NCBI GenBank assembly: GCA_029782335.1
Contig: JAKOVA010000046.1
Location: 1-32,922, forward strand
From: Actinomycetes bacterium
GTDB lineage: Bacteria > Actinomycetota > Acidimicrobiia > Acidimicrobiales > Microtrichaceae
Direction: 5' to 3'
DNA length: 32,922 bases
Shown here piece after piece: positions 23,269 through 30,122 of the stretch (the first letter of the stretch is position 1; every line of letters begins with the position of its first letter). The position numbers and the translations under genes were made by a program. The notes beneath the pieces were generated by a model. The model saw only the letters and a list, made by a program, of their open reading frames with translations, was not told the DNA's origin and ran no database searches.

Positions 23269-24318
23269 CGGACGTTCACCGTGGGCGTTGTGAACGAGCA
23301 CGGCGTCGAAATCCATGTCCAGACCTTCGCGAACAGCGCCGGCGGCTACACCAGCGCGATCGACGCTTTGACCACGCTCGGCGTTCGCCAGGTCGGTGTC
23401 GAAGGTTCGGCACGCTGGGGTTCGCACGTCGCAGTCGCCTTGGCCGCCGCGGGGTTCGACACTCGCGAAGTCCCACCGTCGAGAACCGCAATGCAGCGCC
23501 GATCACGTCGCCTCGACAAGACCGACGCCGTTGACGCGGTGTCGGCCGCTCGAGCACTTCAAGCCGAGCCCGGCCTCGGCCCGCTGCAAGCCCTCGACGC
23601 CTATGACGAGCTCGTCGCCAAGATCGAAGCGGTGCTCGAACACCGGCGAACCCTGGTGGCTGCACGGACTCTGCTGCTTCACGCCGTCGGCGACCAGATC
23701 GCGAAGCTCCCGCCCGAGATCCGCGACGAGCTGACGCCAACCGGAAAGATCGGGTCGCGTGTCCGACGGCTCGCGACGATCGAACACGCTGAAGCATCCA
23801 CGCCCGCCGGCGCCTACCGGCTCTGCTGGCTCGTCGACTTCATCGACCAAGACCGGGCCGCTCGCCGTGAGATCCGACGCGTCGAGCGGCTCATCGACGA
23901 GCTGCTCGACGAACACGGAACGTCACTTCGTGACGAGGCCGGCATCGGGCCGATCGCCGCTGCCACGTTGCTGTGCGAGGTCGGTGACCCCACCCGATTC
24001 GCCACCGAATCGAAGTTTGGTCGCTGGTGCGGCACCGGCGCCGTCGCGCTCTCATCAGGCGAGGGCAGCGGCCAGCCCGTCCGCCACCGCGTCGACTTCC
24101 GAGGGAACCGCACCGTCAACTCCGTGCTCTACATCGCGTCGATCACCCAGGGCCGAGACAACCCCGACGCCCGCGCGTACCTCGCCCGCAAGACCGCCGA
24201 GGGCAAGACCTCCCGAGAAGCCCGCCGATCCCACAAGCGGCACCTGGCCAACCGCGTCATTCGCCGCATGTGGAAAGACGAACGCGCCCGAAAGCCCGAC
24301 CTCAAAGCTGCGGCTTGA
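23269..24318 (+). pseudogene. IS110-family transposase, truncated at its N-terminus
   Basis: About 345 residues match IS110-type (DEDD) transposases. The RuvC-like part has VGVEGSARWGSH (Glu) and RLDKTDAVDAVSAARAL (Asp residues). The C-terminal Tnp20-like part has EAGIGPIAAATLLCEVGDP, KFGRWCGTGAVALSSGEG with the candidate serine, and RHRVDFRGNRTVNSVLY. Family members start with a GIDxHK-like segment that carries the first catalytic Asp. Here the frame enters from Rhs DNA at RTFTVGVVNEHG, so that segment is lost. The protein is predicted to be inactive even though GTG 23281 could still start it. Confidence 0.82.
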
Positions 24319-24350
24319 CAAGGAAGCGTGCGGCAGTCCCGAACTCACAG

Positions 24351-24379
24351 TTGACGAGTCGCAGGACTCACAATAGAAC
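24351..24379 (+). promoter_or_regulatory. Promoter of the secreted HExxH protein gene
   Basis: TTGACG (24351-24356), a 17-base spacer and TAGAAC (24374-24379) give a good housekeeping promoter. A short inverted repeat GAGTC-GCAG-GACTC (24356-24369) lies in the spacer. The transcript would start near 24386, upstream of AAGGAGGG at 24397-24404. Confidence 0.45.
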
Positions 24380-24407
24380 ATTCCCCGGTACGCATCAAGG
24401 AGGGCAA

Positions 24408-25073
24408 ATGGGGGTTGGATTAACGCGAACTCGGCTCGCAGTCGCGGCGCTTCTCGGTTTGGGGTCTTGGCTGGGATGGCCGGGAGGCCTCGCTGGAGCA
24501 GACCCCTTCCCGAACACGGACATGCGAGGCGCGGACAACAACCAACACACCTTCTGTTTCCCAACGGGGGCTGGGTCTGTTCCAGCTAGAAGTCGACCCA
24601 ACTATACGGGCTCAATGGCCTACCTGGACACGGCGACCGCGCTTTTCGATACGCTGATCGCTACATGCAATGGCAACACGGATGTCCTCTTTCGAGAGGT
24701 CGACATCACCAACCCGCCAGGTACGCGGGGTAGCTACTCTTGCATCTCGCCGAACGGTGCCGGACGATGTGAGACCTCAAGAGTCGATATCGATGTCGCT
24801 CAGATATTCACCGACACCGCCGTGCGGTTTCCCGGTGCTGGGCAACCCTTCACCGACAACTTCAACATCAACATGCTGAAGTCAATCCGACACGAGGTCG
24901 GCCACTCAATCGGCACGAACAACGACGGCACCAGCTTCATTGACATGAACAACCTCTTCATCGCTACGGGCGTCGATGTTCGAGGGTGCACGGTCAGCGG
25001 CTGGGTGCCGACCGAGTTGCGGTGGGACCTCTACTCGCCCCATCACATTCCAGAGATCAACGCGTTCTACTGA
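24408..25073 (+). CDS. Secreted zincin-like HExxH protein
   Basis: The 221-residue product has a signal peptide (hydrophobic about 9-28, cut near GLAGA-DP). It carries IRHEVGHSIG, with His162, Glu163 and His166 forming an HExxH zinc site and Gly169 at the HExxHxxG position of metzincins. The third-ligand position (172) is Asn, with Asp173 next to it. SFIDMNN may be the Met-turn. Five cysteines (50, 87, 112, 121, 194) allow two disulfides. The end PHHIPEINAFY is seen in matrixin-like actinobacterial proteins, from memory. It is probably an extracellular metallopeptidase. Its own promoter and strong ribosome-binding site suggest that it is a working cargo gene, and the lipoprotein gene follows after 23 bases. 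Confidence 0.72.
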   Translation: MGVGLTRTRLAVAALLGLGSWLGWPGGLAGADPFPNTDMRGADNNQHTFCFPTGAGSVPARSRPNYTGSMAYLDTATALFDTLIATCNGNTDVLFREVDITNPPGTRGSYSCISPNGAGRCETSRVDIDVAQIFTDTAVRFPGAGQPFTDNFNINMLKSIRHEVGHSIGTNNDGTSFIDMNNLFIATGVDVRGCTVSGWVPTELRWDLYSPHHIPEINAFY

Positions 25074-25096
25074 CCATTTCGCTTGTGAGGAATCGC

Positions 25097-25822
25097 ATGA
25101 ACCGTCTTATCTATAGCCTCGCAGTGGTTTCGGCGATGGTCGCGCTCGCGGCGTGCGGCGACGGCGCGAGCGTGATGACACCTCGAGTTGAGCCGAGCCC
25201 CTCCGTTCGTATCCCTGACTATCCGTCAGACGGAACGAACGACCACCATGGGCAAGAGTGGCTCGACAGCATCCAGGCCGCCGGGTCTATCGGCCTTGAT
25301 GTCTCCGGCTTCGGCCCAGTCGGAGTCCTCGACGCCGCGATACGAGGTGGAGACAAGAACGTCGCCGTCGTCAACGGGACCATCGCCGGCGATGCTGAGG
25401 TTCGACTGTTTGACGACTCGCCTTTCGCCCCGAAAGGTGTCACTCCATCGAAGGATGGAGAACCTCGCTATGCCTTCATCGTGGTCCCCGTCAAAGCCGC
25501 ATCCGTGGACGTCACCGCCGGCAGTGAGCTCTCCGTCACCGAGCTCTGGTTCGAATTGGGACTCGTCGTCGACCCGCCCGCGCTCCAGCCCTTGGTCAAG
25601 GCGGCCCCTTCGCCAGGAACGCCGGTTCTCGCCACCAGCGCTGTCGACGGTCAGCGGTTGATCCTCGTGATCGGTCACGGCACCGCGCTCGCTGAGAAAG
25701 ATGGCACCGCAGCAATAGCGCTGAGGGGACCTCAAAAGTTCGACGGAAAGCTGATATGGCCTTCACCGCCGGTCGGATTCGACTCGCTCGCGCACGACGC
25801 AATCGCCAAGCTCGACAGGTAA
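25097..25822 (+). CDS. Lipoprotein of unknown function
   Basis: The 241-residue lipoprotein has the signal MNRLIYSLAVVSAMVALAAC, with lipidated Cys20. The mature part starts with a flexible Pro/Ser stretch and then holds beta-rich segments (VAVVNGTIAGDAEVRLFDD, RYAFIVVPVKAASVDVTAG, VDGQRLILVIGHGTA). No family is recognised. GTGAGG lies six bases before ATG 25097. It shares a transcript with the HExxH protein gene, so it may be a partner or inhibitor held at the membrane; that is a guess from position. It is the last intact plus-strand gene of the element. Confidence 0.72.
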   Translation: MNRLIYSLAVVSAMVALAACGDGASVMTPRVEPSPSVRIPDYPSDGTNDHHGQEWLDSIQAAGSIGLDVSGFGPVGVLDAAIRGGDKNVAVVNGTIAGDAEVRLFDDSPFAPKGVTPSKDGEPRYAFIVVPVKAASVDVTAGSELSVTELWFELGLVVDPPALQPLVKAAPSPGTPVLATSAVDGQRLILVIGHGTALAEKDGTAAIALRGPQKFDGKLIWPSPPVGFDSLAHDAIAKLDR

Positions 25823-25839
25823 CGAGGCCGGGTACACCT

Positions 25840-26123
25840 AGTGTCCTGCGTCAGAGGTTCACTAGGTATTTCTTGAGGCTCTCGAGGATCTGGTCGGCGG
25901 TCTTATGCCAGATGAAGGGCTGGGGGTTCTCGTTCCAGGCGACGACCCACGAGTCGAGGTCGGCGGTCAGATCTTTGATGCTGCGGTGAGCGGATCTCTG
26001 GAGCCTTTTGCGGGTGAGTTCGGCGAACCAGCGCTCGACGAGGTTCAACCACGAGGAGCTGGTCGGCGTGAATGTCAACTTCCCCGAGCCCAGAATCCTG
26101 CCAACTTCTTGACACGGGACACT
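25840..26123 (-). mobile_element. Internally deleted IS630-type remnant with both ends
   Basis: AGTGTCCTGCGTCA (25840-25853) and TGACACGGGACACT (26110-26123) form an imperfect terminal inverted repeat (12 of 14). Between them only 256 bases remain, holding the end of an IS630 transposase. The 5' end of the element is joined straight to the C-terminal coding part. Such a deleted copy could be moved by a full-length relative. A TA precedes the left end (25839-25840); the right flank does not show it clearly. Confidence 0.65.
25851..26085 (-). pseudogene. C-terminal fragment of an IS630-type DDE transposase
   Basis: LTFTPTSSSWLNLVERWFAE is the hallmark of the last part of IS630 (DDE_3) transposases, including the final catalytic Glu region. 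KRLQRSAHRSIKDLTADL and WNENPQPFIWHKTADQILESL complete the C-terminus. The catalytic Asp residues and the DNA-binding domain are missing. The stop codon lies within the terminal inverted repeat. Confidence 0.85.
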
Positions 26124-26159
26124 CTCAAGGACAGGAGCAGTCACCAGACCCGGGGTGCT

Positions 26160-26525
26160 TCAGTACGCCGACATGCGCTGAACGTCGTACACAATACGAC
26201 GACACTGGTCGGCCTGTTCGATGCTGGTAACCCGCATGCTTGTCACGTAGGTGAAGTGAGATGTGGCGACCGAGACCTCGACGGTCCCGGTGACCCGATC
26301 CTCCTTGACGGCGAGGAATAGCAGCCCCAAGAAGCAGACCCAAAAGAAGAGAACCGCCAGCACGATTGCCCAGCTGGGTGTCAAACGCTGTACCTGTACG
26401 TTTTCACGGATCGCCCACTTGGAGCCCCGCAGCAATGCAGTGCCTACCGGGGTGACAACCCAATACCGGGAGACCCCAATGTCGCTGATCGTGTAGATGA
26501 ATGGATCTGCTGCTTCGAGGCTCAT
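26160..26525 (-). CDS. Small membrane protein, partner of the DUF2510 protein
   Basis: The 121-residue product starts at the ATG that overlaps the stop of the upstream gene by 4 nt. The frame is open further up, but that part is arginine/serine-rich shadow coding. It has a soluble start (SDIGVSRYWVVTPVGTALLRGSKWAI), one strong membrane helix (WAIVLAVLFFWVCFLGLLFL), and a C-terminal domain (TGTVEVSVATSHFTYVTSM) with IEQADQCRRIVYDVQRM. Similar proteins next to DUF2510 genes in actinobacteria are remembered but have no known function. Confidence 0.65.
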   Translation of the reverse strand: MSLEAADPFIYTISDIGVSRYWVVTPVGTALLRGSKWAIRENVQVQRLTPSWAIVLAVLFFWVCFLGLLFLAVKEDRVTGTVEVSVATSHFTYVTSMRVTSIEQADQCRRIVYDVQRMSAY

Positions 26526-26893
26526 TTCGAAGGGGTGAACGGCCCGGAGGAAGCGTGGACGGCAATGGGGTAGCGGACCCCAGACGTACCGCTTCGCGTC
26601 GACGGCCCCGCGGTGGCGAACACGACCACGCCGACCATCGCAAAGAATGCCACGAAGATGAAAACAATCCAGAGGACGATGCGAAGTCCAGTGGACATGG
26701 GCTGAGCTACTTGATGACGCGGCAACGGGGGAAGGGGTTGTGGGGGAGGAATCGGAGGCGACGGATATCCCGCGGGCACACGCGGCTCCCACAGTTGCGG
26801 CGGAGGCGGTGGAGGCGGCAACTCCTGCTGCGGTGGGTACCAGCGACCATCGGACGCGAGCCACCAGCCATACCCTTGTGGGGTGTCGCTCAC
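26522..26893 (-). CDS. DUF2510-type membrane protein
   Basis: The 123-residue product begins with GYGWWLASDGRWYPPQQ, a DUF2510 motif (WW...DGRWYPP). A run of prolines and glutamines follows (about 23-60), then one membrane helix (LRIVLWIVFIFVAFFAMVGVVVF) and a short outer tail. GTG 26893 is chosen because the motif follows at once; an upstream GTG at 26998 would add 35 residues unlike the family. The gene is coupled to the one downstream by an ATGA overlap. DUF2510 proteins are common actinobacterial membrane proteins of unknown role. Confidence 0.68.
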   Translation of the reverse strand: MSDTPQGYGWWLASDGRWYPPQQELPPPPPPPQLWEPRVPAGYPSPPIPPPQPLPPLPRHQVAQPMSTGLRIVLWIVFIFVAFFAMVGVVVFATAGPSTRSGTSGVRYPIAVHASSGPFTPSK

Positions 26894-27250
26894 AATGATG
26901 CCCCCGATCTCCTCATGTTCTCGGCGTAGAGCAATGGCCAAGTCCGTCGATTGGGAGAGTAGGTCGGGTGCAGAACGCGTTCCACCGGGGTGCTCCAACA
27001 GGTCGAGGCGGGCCGACGAGTCGTGGAAGTACCCCGGGTTGGGGGACTTCTTGATCTAGCGGCCTCCCCCCGGTTGGTTATCGATGGGGGGTTTAGCGGG
27101 TTGTGTCACAGATTGTTGCAATTCGCCGCTCGGTTGGCGGAGGGCATGACTTTGTCCAGCGCACCGATCGATGAGGCGCTTGTCCGTCGTCGATCGGCGT
27201 GCCGAAGCTCAGGCGCGCGGACTCATTTCGAGATTGGTGGATCCGTCCGG
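26894..27250. other. Gene-free stretch at the right end of the element
   Basis: No credible gene is seen. It holds a hairpin of six C (27066-27071) and six G (27086-27091) followed by TTTA, which could stop transcription on either strand. The longest plus-strand frame here runs across the attachment repeat and is rejected. Confidence 0.5.
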
Positions 27251-27270
27251 CATCCCGCGTCCATCCCGCG
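27251..27270 (+). repeat. Right arm-type site: tandem CATCCCGCG
   Basis: The same 20 bases as at 22462-22481, in the same orientation, lie 104 bases inside the right core repeat. The left one lies 55 bases inside the left core repeat. Together they look like the two arm-site pairs flanking the core in a circular form. Confidence 0.6.
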
Positions 27271-27374
27271 GACCCGGCGAATCTTGACAACATCCAGCGA
27301 CACGTGGCGGACGGAAAAGCCCGATTTCTGGGCCGTTGGGTGTCGCTGGGTATCGCCAAATCCGAACCCGCAGC

Positions 27375-27434
27375 CACTCGTAATGAGCAGGTCAGGAGTT
27401 CGATTCTCCTCTCGGGCTCTCTCGGAACCCCTGT
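27375..27434 (+). repeat. attR: 60-bp direct repeat of the tRNA-Thr 3' half
   Basis: This is identical over 60 bases to 22347-22406. It carries the tRNA from the anticodon arm to the 3' end and the following CTCTCGGAACCCCTGT, but no 5' half, so it is not a tRNA gene. It marks the right junction of the element. Confidence 0.92.
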
Positions 27435-27460
27435 GTCTTGCCTGGTTCTGTCTCGGGTCG

Positions 27461-27724
27461 TCAACAGCCGGTCGGCAGTTCCTTGAGCTGGACCAGAGCG
27501 AAACCGCTGCCCTCAGGAGCAGGCTCCCAGCTGAACCATTGGCGGCGGTCGGCTTCGAGGTAGTCGTCCGGCGTCTCTTGAGCATCCAGGGGGTTGACCT
27601 CGTTTGCGGTCTCAGCTGCCGCGATGGCAGTGCGGATCGGGACGGTGGGTCGGAGAATGGGCGACCCGTCTGCGAACGGGCTCTCGGCGAGGTCCCGGTG
27701 CGGATAGACCCATGCTGATGACAC
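27461..27724 (-). CDS. Short protein after the DUF5678 gene, possibly a broken retropepsin-like partner
   Basis: An 87-residue frame with a GTG start lies nine bases after the DUF5678 stop. The first part (VYPHRDLAESPFADGSPILRP, 21 residues from about 6, then TVPIRT) recalls the start of small retropepsin-like proteases that often follow DUF5678 genes. The DTG/DSG catalytic motif expected soon after is missing, and the rest (EADRRQWFSWEPAPEGSGF) is unlike them. It ends 27 bases from attR. It may be a truncated pseudogene or an unrelated small protein. Confidence 0.4.
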   Translation of the reverse strand: MSSAWVYPHRDLAESPFADGSPILRPTVPIRTAIAAAETANEVNPLDAQETPDDYLEADRRQWFSWEPAPEGSGFALVQLKELPTGC

Positions 27725-27733
27725 GAGTTGGAG

Positions 27734-27925
27734 TCAGCTCAAGCCGATGAAGATCGGGTCGTCGAGAGTGGGGACTCGCATGACCGTCACCCGCCCGAAC
27801 TGGCCCCGGTCGAGGATCGCGTAGAGCTCGTCGTCGCTCGTCGCCGTAGCCCGGACCTCCCCGGTGGCATCGTCAATCGCCACCCACCGCCCACGGTGCT
27901 GATCGAGGTTCGACTCGGCAGCCAT
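27734..27925 (-). CDS. DUF5678 protein
   Basis: The 63-residue product consists of GRWVAIDDATGEVRATATSD, then ELYAILDRGQFGRVTVMRVP and DDPIFIGL, the complete DUF5678 pattern. These small proteins are often encoded before retropepsin-like proteases and have no proven role. ATG 27925 is preceded on the minus strand by TAGGCT (27938 to 27933) seven bases away, which fits leaderless transcription. Confidence 0.72.
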   Translation of the reverse strand: MAAESNLDQHRGRWVAIDDATGEVRATATSDDELYAILDRGQFGRVTVMRVPTLDDPIFIGLS

Positions 27926-28019
27926 GGAAGCCAGCCTACCGAGACCCACCGACGCCCACCTATGGACGTCGCGCGATTGCGAGGGTGAGTTTCAGGCGGC
28001 GTGTGGGGGAGCTGGCTAC

Positions 28020-29084
28020 TCAGAGCGAGTCGAAGAATTCGTTGAGCGCGGTGACGTTGACACCACCTGCGGGTGCGTGATTCCGCACCGTCCGCGGCTG
28101 CCACTGCATGTCGGCCCACCGGTCGACGATATCGAGTCGAACGCTTGCGCCCTTGGTTTCCGCCGCACGCTTCAGCCGGAAAGTGTTCTCGGGATCAACC
28201 GTCTCGTCCTGATCGCCGGTGATGAGGTAGCCGGGAGGGTCGTCGTGGTCGACGAAGTTCACCGGAGACGCCCAGCCGAGCCGGATCACCCCGTCGCCGG
28301 CCCACCTGAGGCCGAAGCGGTCGCGTGCGGACTTGATGGTGAAGTCGTTGAGGCCGGACATGTTCACCCAGGCGGTGACGCGTGGTGCCGCGGAATAGAG
28401 CGGCAGCCCCGAGTTCCAACCCGTCGCGGCGAGCGACGCCAGCGTGCCGCCGGCCGACCACCCGAAGACGACCAGCCGCCGGGTGTCGACATCGACGCTG
28501 TCGCCGTTGTCTTTGACCCAGTTGATCGCGGCGATCACGTCGGCCACTTGCGCGTCCCACGTCACAAAGCGATCGCGGGTGAGGCGGTAGTTGACCGACA
28601 CGATGTCCCAGCCGCGGTCACCCTGCACCCACATCGGGCCGAGGACCTCACGACCCGACTTGTCGCCGCCGGTGAAGCCACCCCCATGGACGAAGATGAT
28701 CGTGCCGCGGGGGGAGGCGTCGCTCTCGGGGTGCTTGTAGACGTCGAGGGTCTGTGAGCCGTGGCATGGCTCATGCGAGTGACTCTGGGGTCCGCAGCCC
28801 TGGTATGCCCCGCTGACATACGGCACGTCGCGGTGCGTCGGGGTTCGCTCGACTCCGTAGTTCGTACCGATCACTTCCGCGGGGTTGGGATCCCGAACCT
28901 GATCGCGAGGGGGCGGAGGCAGCGCAGCACACGCTCCCGCGGTGACCGAGACGGCGGCCACCGCCAGCGCGACCCAGCGCCGTAGGCGAGGAACTCCGGT
29001 TCCGAAGCCCCGTGGAATGCGGTTGCTGAACGATCTCCCACCGTGAGACACGTGTTCGCATGTCAGATCATCCGAAGAATGCAC
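28020..29084 (-). CDS. Alpha/beta hydrolase (esterase-like) lipoprotein
   Basis: The product is up to 354 residues long. A basic start is followed by WVALAVAAVSVTAGACAAL, a lipobox with Cys near 52. The hydrolase has the oxyanion motif IIFVHGGGFTGGDKSG, the nucleophile elbow VVFGWSAGGTLASLAA (Ser), an acid in ITGDQDETVDPENT and a His near the end (TVRNHAPAGG). This is the hormone-sensitive-lipase/carboxylesterase type, predicted to act outside the membrane on small esters. GTG 29084 has AGGAG three bases upstream. A GTG 33 bases further in is also possible, as the signal begins later. Confidence 0.85.
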   Translation of the reverse strand: MHSSDDLTCEHVSHGGRSFSNRIPRGFGTGVPRLRRWVALAVAAVSVTAGACAALPPPPRDQVRDPNPAEVIGTNYGVERTPTHRDVPYVSGAYQGCGPQSHSHEPCHGSQTLDVYKHPESDASPRGTIIFVHGGGFTGGDKSGREVLGPMWVQGDRGWDIVSVNYRLTRDRFVTWDAQVADVIAAINWVKDNGDSVDVDTRRLVVFGWSAGGTLASLAATGWNSGLPLYSAAPRVTAWVNMSGLNDFTIKSARDRFGLRWAGDGVIRLGWASPVNFVDHDDPPGYLITGDQDETVDPENTFRLKRAAETKGASVRLDIVDRWADMQWQPRTVRNHAPAGGVNVTALNEFFDSL

Positions 29085-29248
29085 CCGCTCCTATCGAAGC
29101 GCTCTTCTCGGAGCTTGAGCACGGTGGGGCCCCGGTGGGCAAGATGATTCGACCGGCCTACCGGAGGTGGGACCGACGGAACAACGGCGGCGGCGGGGAG
29201 GCGGATGGTGCGTGCCCGAGGTCACGCTGAGGCGTGAGGGCTGGCATC
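29085..29248. other. Intergenic stretch, nothing recognised
   Basis: The 164 bases between two minus-strand genes contain no convincing gene, promoter or strong hairpin. Confidence 0.4.
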
Positions 29249-29914
29249 TCAGCAGGCGGCTGAGAGACGGACCTGGCTCACCCGTCCCGCGCTGTCGAAG
29301 GTGAGGCTGTCGAAGAGTCGATCCCTCCAGGCGCCGCCCAGCAGGTCATCGACGCTGATCGAGCTCCACGTCGGGTCTGTTGGGAAGTCGTCGGATGCAC
29401 ACGGTACGGGATCCTCGATGCGCAGGATCCTGACGTCATCGGCCAGCACGAACCGACGGGTGGCCTTGGATGTGTCGAGGTAGGGAACGTCGGTGTTGCC
29501 GTAGATCACCGGCTCTTCGGTGAACTGGGTGCCGGACTTCAGGGAACCGTCCTCCATATAGAGCTGCTGGCGGTTGAAGATCACCACCGCCCGTCCCGCC
29601 TCCCGGCGTACCTGCGTGATCTCGCCGAAGTCGAAGCGCTGCCCTTCGTAGTCCCCGACGTCAGTGGGCGGAGCGGTGGTCAGCGGTGCGTTCGAGGCGG
29701 TGGGGGAGGACGGGACGGTCGTTGGTGCAGCGGATGTGGTGGTGGCGGAGGTCGTCGAGGTCGTCGACGCGGTCGAGCGGTTGGCCGCTTTGGAATCGTC
29801 GCCACATGCCGGCAGCGCCACCACGAGCGCGACCGGGAATGCGATGACGAGCGCGGCGGCGCGTCCGCGACGCCGGGAGCCGGGTCGAGGGGAACGATGG
29901 TCGCGGCGGGACAT
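29249..29914 (-). CDS. Lipoprotein with Thr/Ser-rich stalk, unknown function
   Basis: The 221-residue product has a strongly basic start (SPRPGSRRRGRAA), a hydrophobic core and VALPACGDD with lipidated Cys37. A Thr/Ser/Pro stalk (about 43-85) carries a compact C-terminal domain (about 88-221): YEGQRFDFGEITQVRRE, AVVIFNRQQLYMEDG and FDSLTFDSAGRVSQVRLSAAC. Two Cys (one in PVPCASDD, one at the very end) could pair. No family is recognised. A TANNNT box lies exactly six bases before the ATG. Confidence 0.72.
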   Translation of the reverse strand: MSRRDHRSPRPGSRRRGRAAALVIAFPVALVVALPACGDDSKAANRSTASTTSTTSATTTSAAPTTVPSSPTASNAPLTTAPPTDVGDYEGQRFDFGEITQVRREAGRAVVIFNRQQLYMEDGSLKSGTQFTEEPVIYGNTDVPYLDTSKATRRFVLADDVRILRIEDPVPCASDDFPTDPTWSSISVDDLLGGAWRDRLFDSLTFDSAGRVSQVRLSAAC

Positions 29915-29920
29915 GAGAGC

Positions 29921-29926
29921 ACGCTA
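29921..29926 (-). promoter_or_regulatory. -10 box of a leaderless promoter
   Basis: On the minus strand TAGCGT (29926 to 29921), then six bases, then the ATG of the lipoprotein gene at 29914. The box is the same hexamer as before the STAS gene. Confidence 0.5.
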
Positions 29927-30122
29927 TCCCTGGCGACCTGCGGGAGGGCGACCCTCGACGTGGCCGTTGACCGGCGTGCTGACGGTCAGTCCGTCGACAC
30001 CGGTCGCGAGCATGGCCGCGGCCCGCTCCGCAACCCTCGTTCCGCTGGCTGCGGCTTTGTAGTTTTGCCAATAGCCTTCAGTCGCTGATGGTTATTCTGT
30101 ACAGAAGCCTCACAGGGAGAGG

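Larger units (their letters stand above)
22347..27434. mobile_element. tRNA-Thr-integrated element of about 5 kb, integrase absent
   Basis: A 60-bp perfect direct repeat, beginning in the anticodon arm of tRNA-Thr, bounds this region (22347-22406 and 27375-27434). Just inside each end lies the same 20-bp tandem repeat, resembling integrase arm sites. This is the layout of an element inserted by a tyrosine recombinase at a tRNA 3' end. No integrase, excision or replication gene is seen. The cargo is hsdM, Rhs and IS110 fragments, a secreted HExxH protein with a lipoprotein, an IS630-type remnant, and a DUF2510/membrane protein pair. It is probably a decayed or satellite element that would need an integrase from elsewhere. 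Confidence 0.82.

Noticed and set aside
23281-24318. Intact, active IS110
   Set aside because: The start of the transposase with the first catalytic Asp is missing and replaced by Rhs-derived sequence, so it is listed as a pseudogene.
22462-27270. Reading the CATCCCGCG repeats as a CRISPR or tandem array
   Set aside because: There are only two pairs, at opposite ends of the element, with no unique spacers and no cas genes.
27375-27418. Second tRNA-Thr gene at the right junction
   Set aside because: Only the anticodon arm, T-arm and 3' acceptor strand are present; the 5' acceptor strand and D-arm are missing.
26990-27718. Plus-strand open frame crossing the right attachment repeat
   Set aside because: It reads through the tRNA-derived repeat and lacks a ribosome-binding site or any domain; its apparent conservation would come from the tRNA part.
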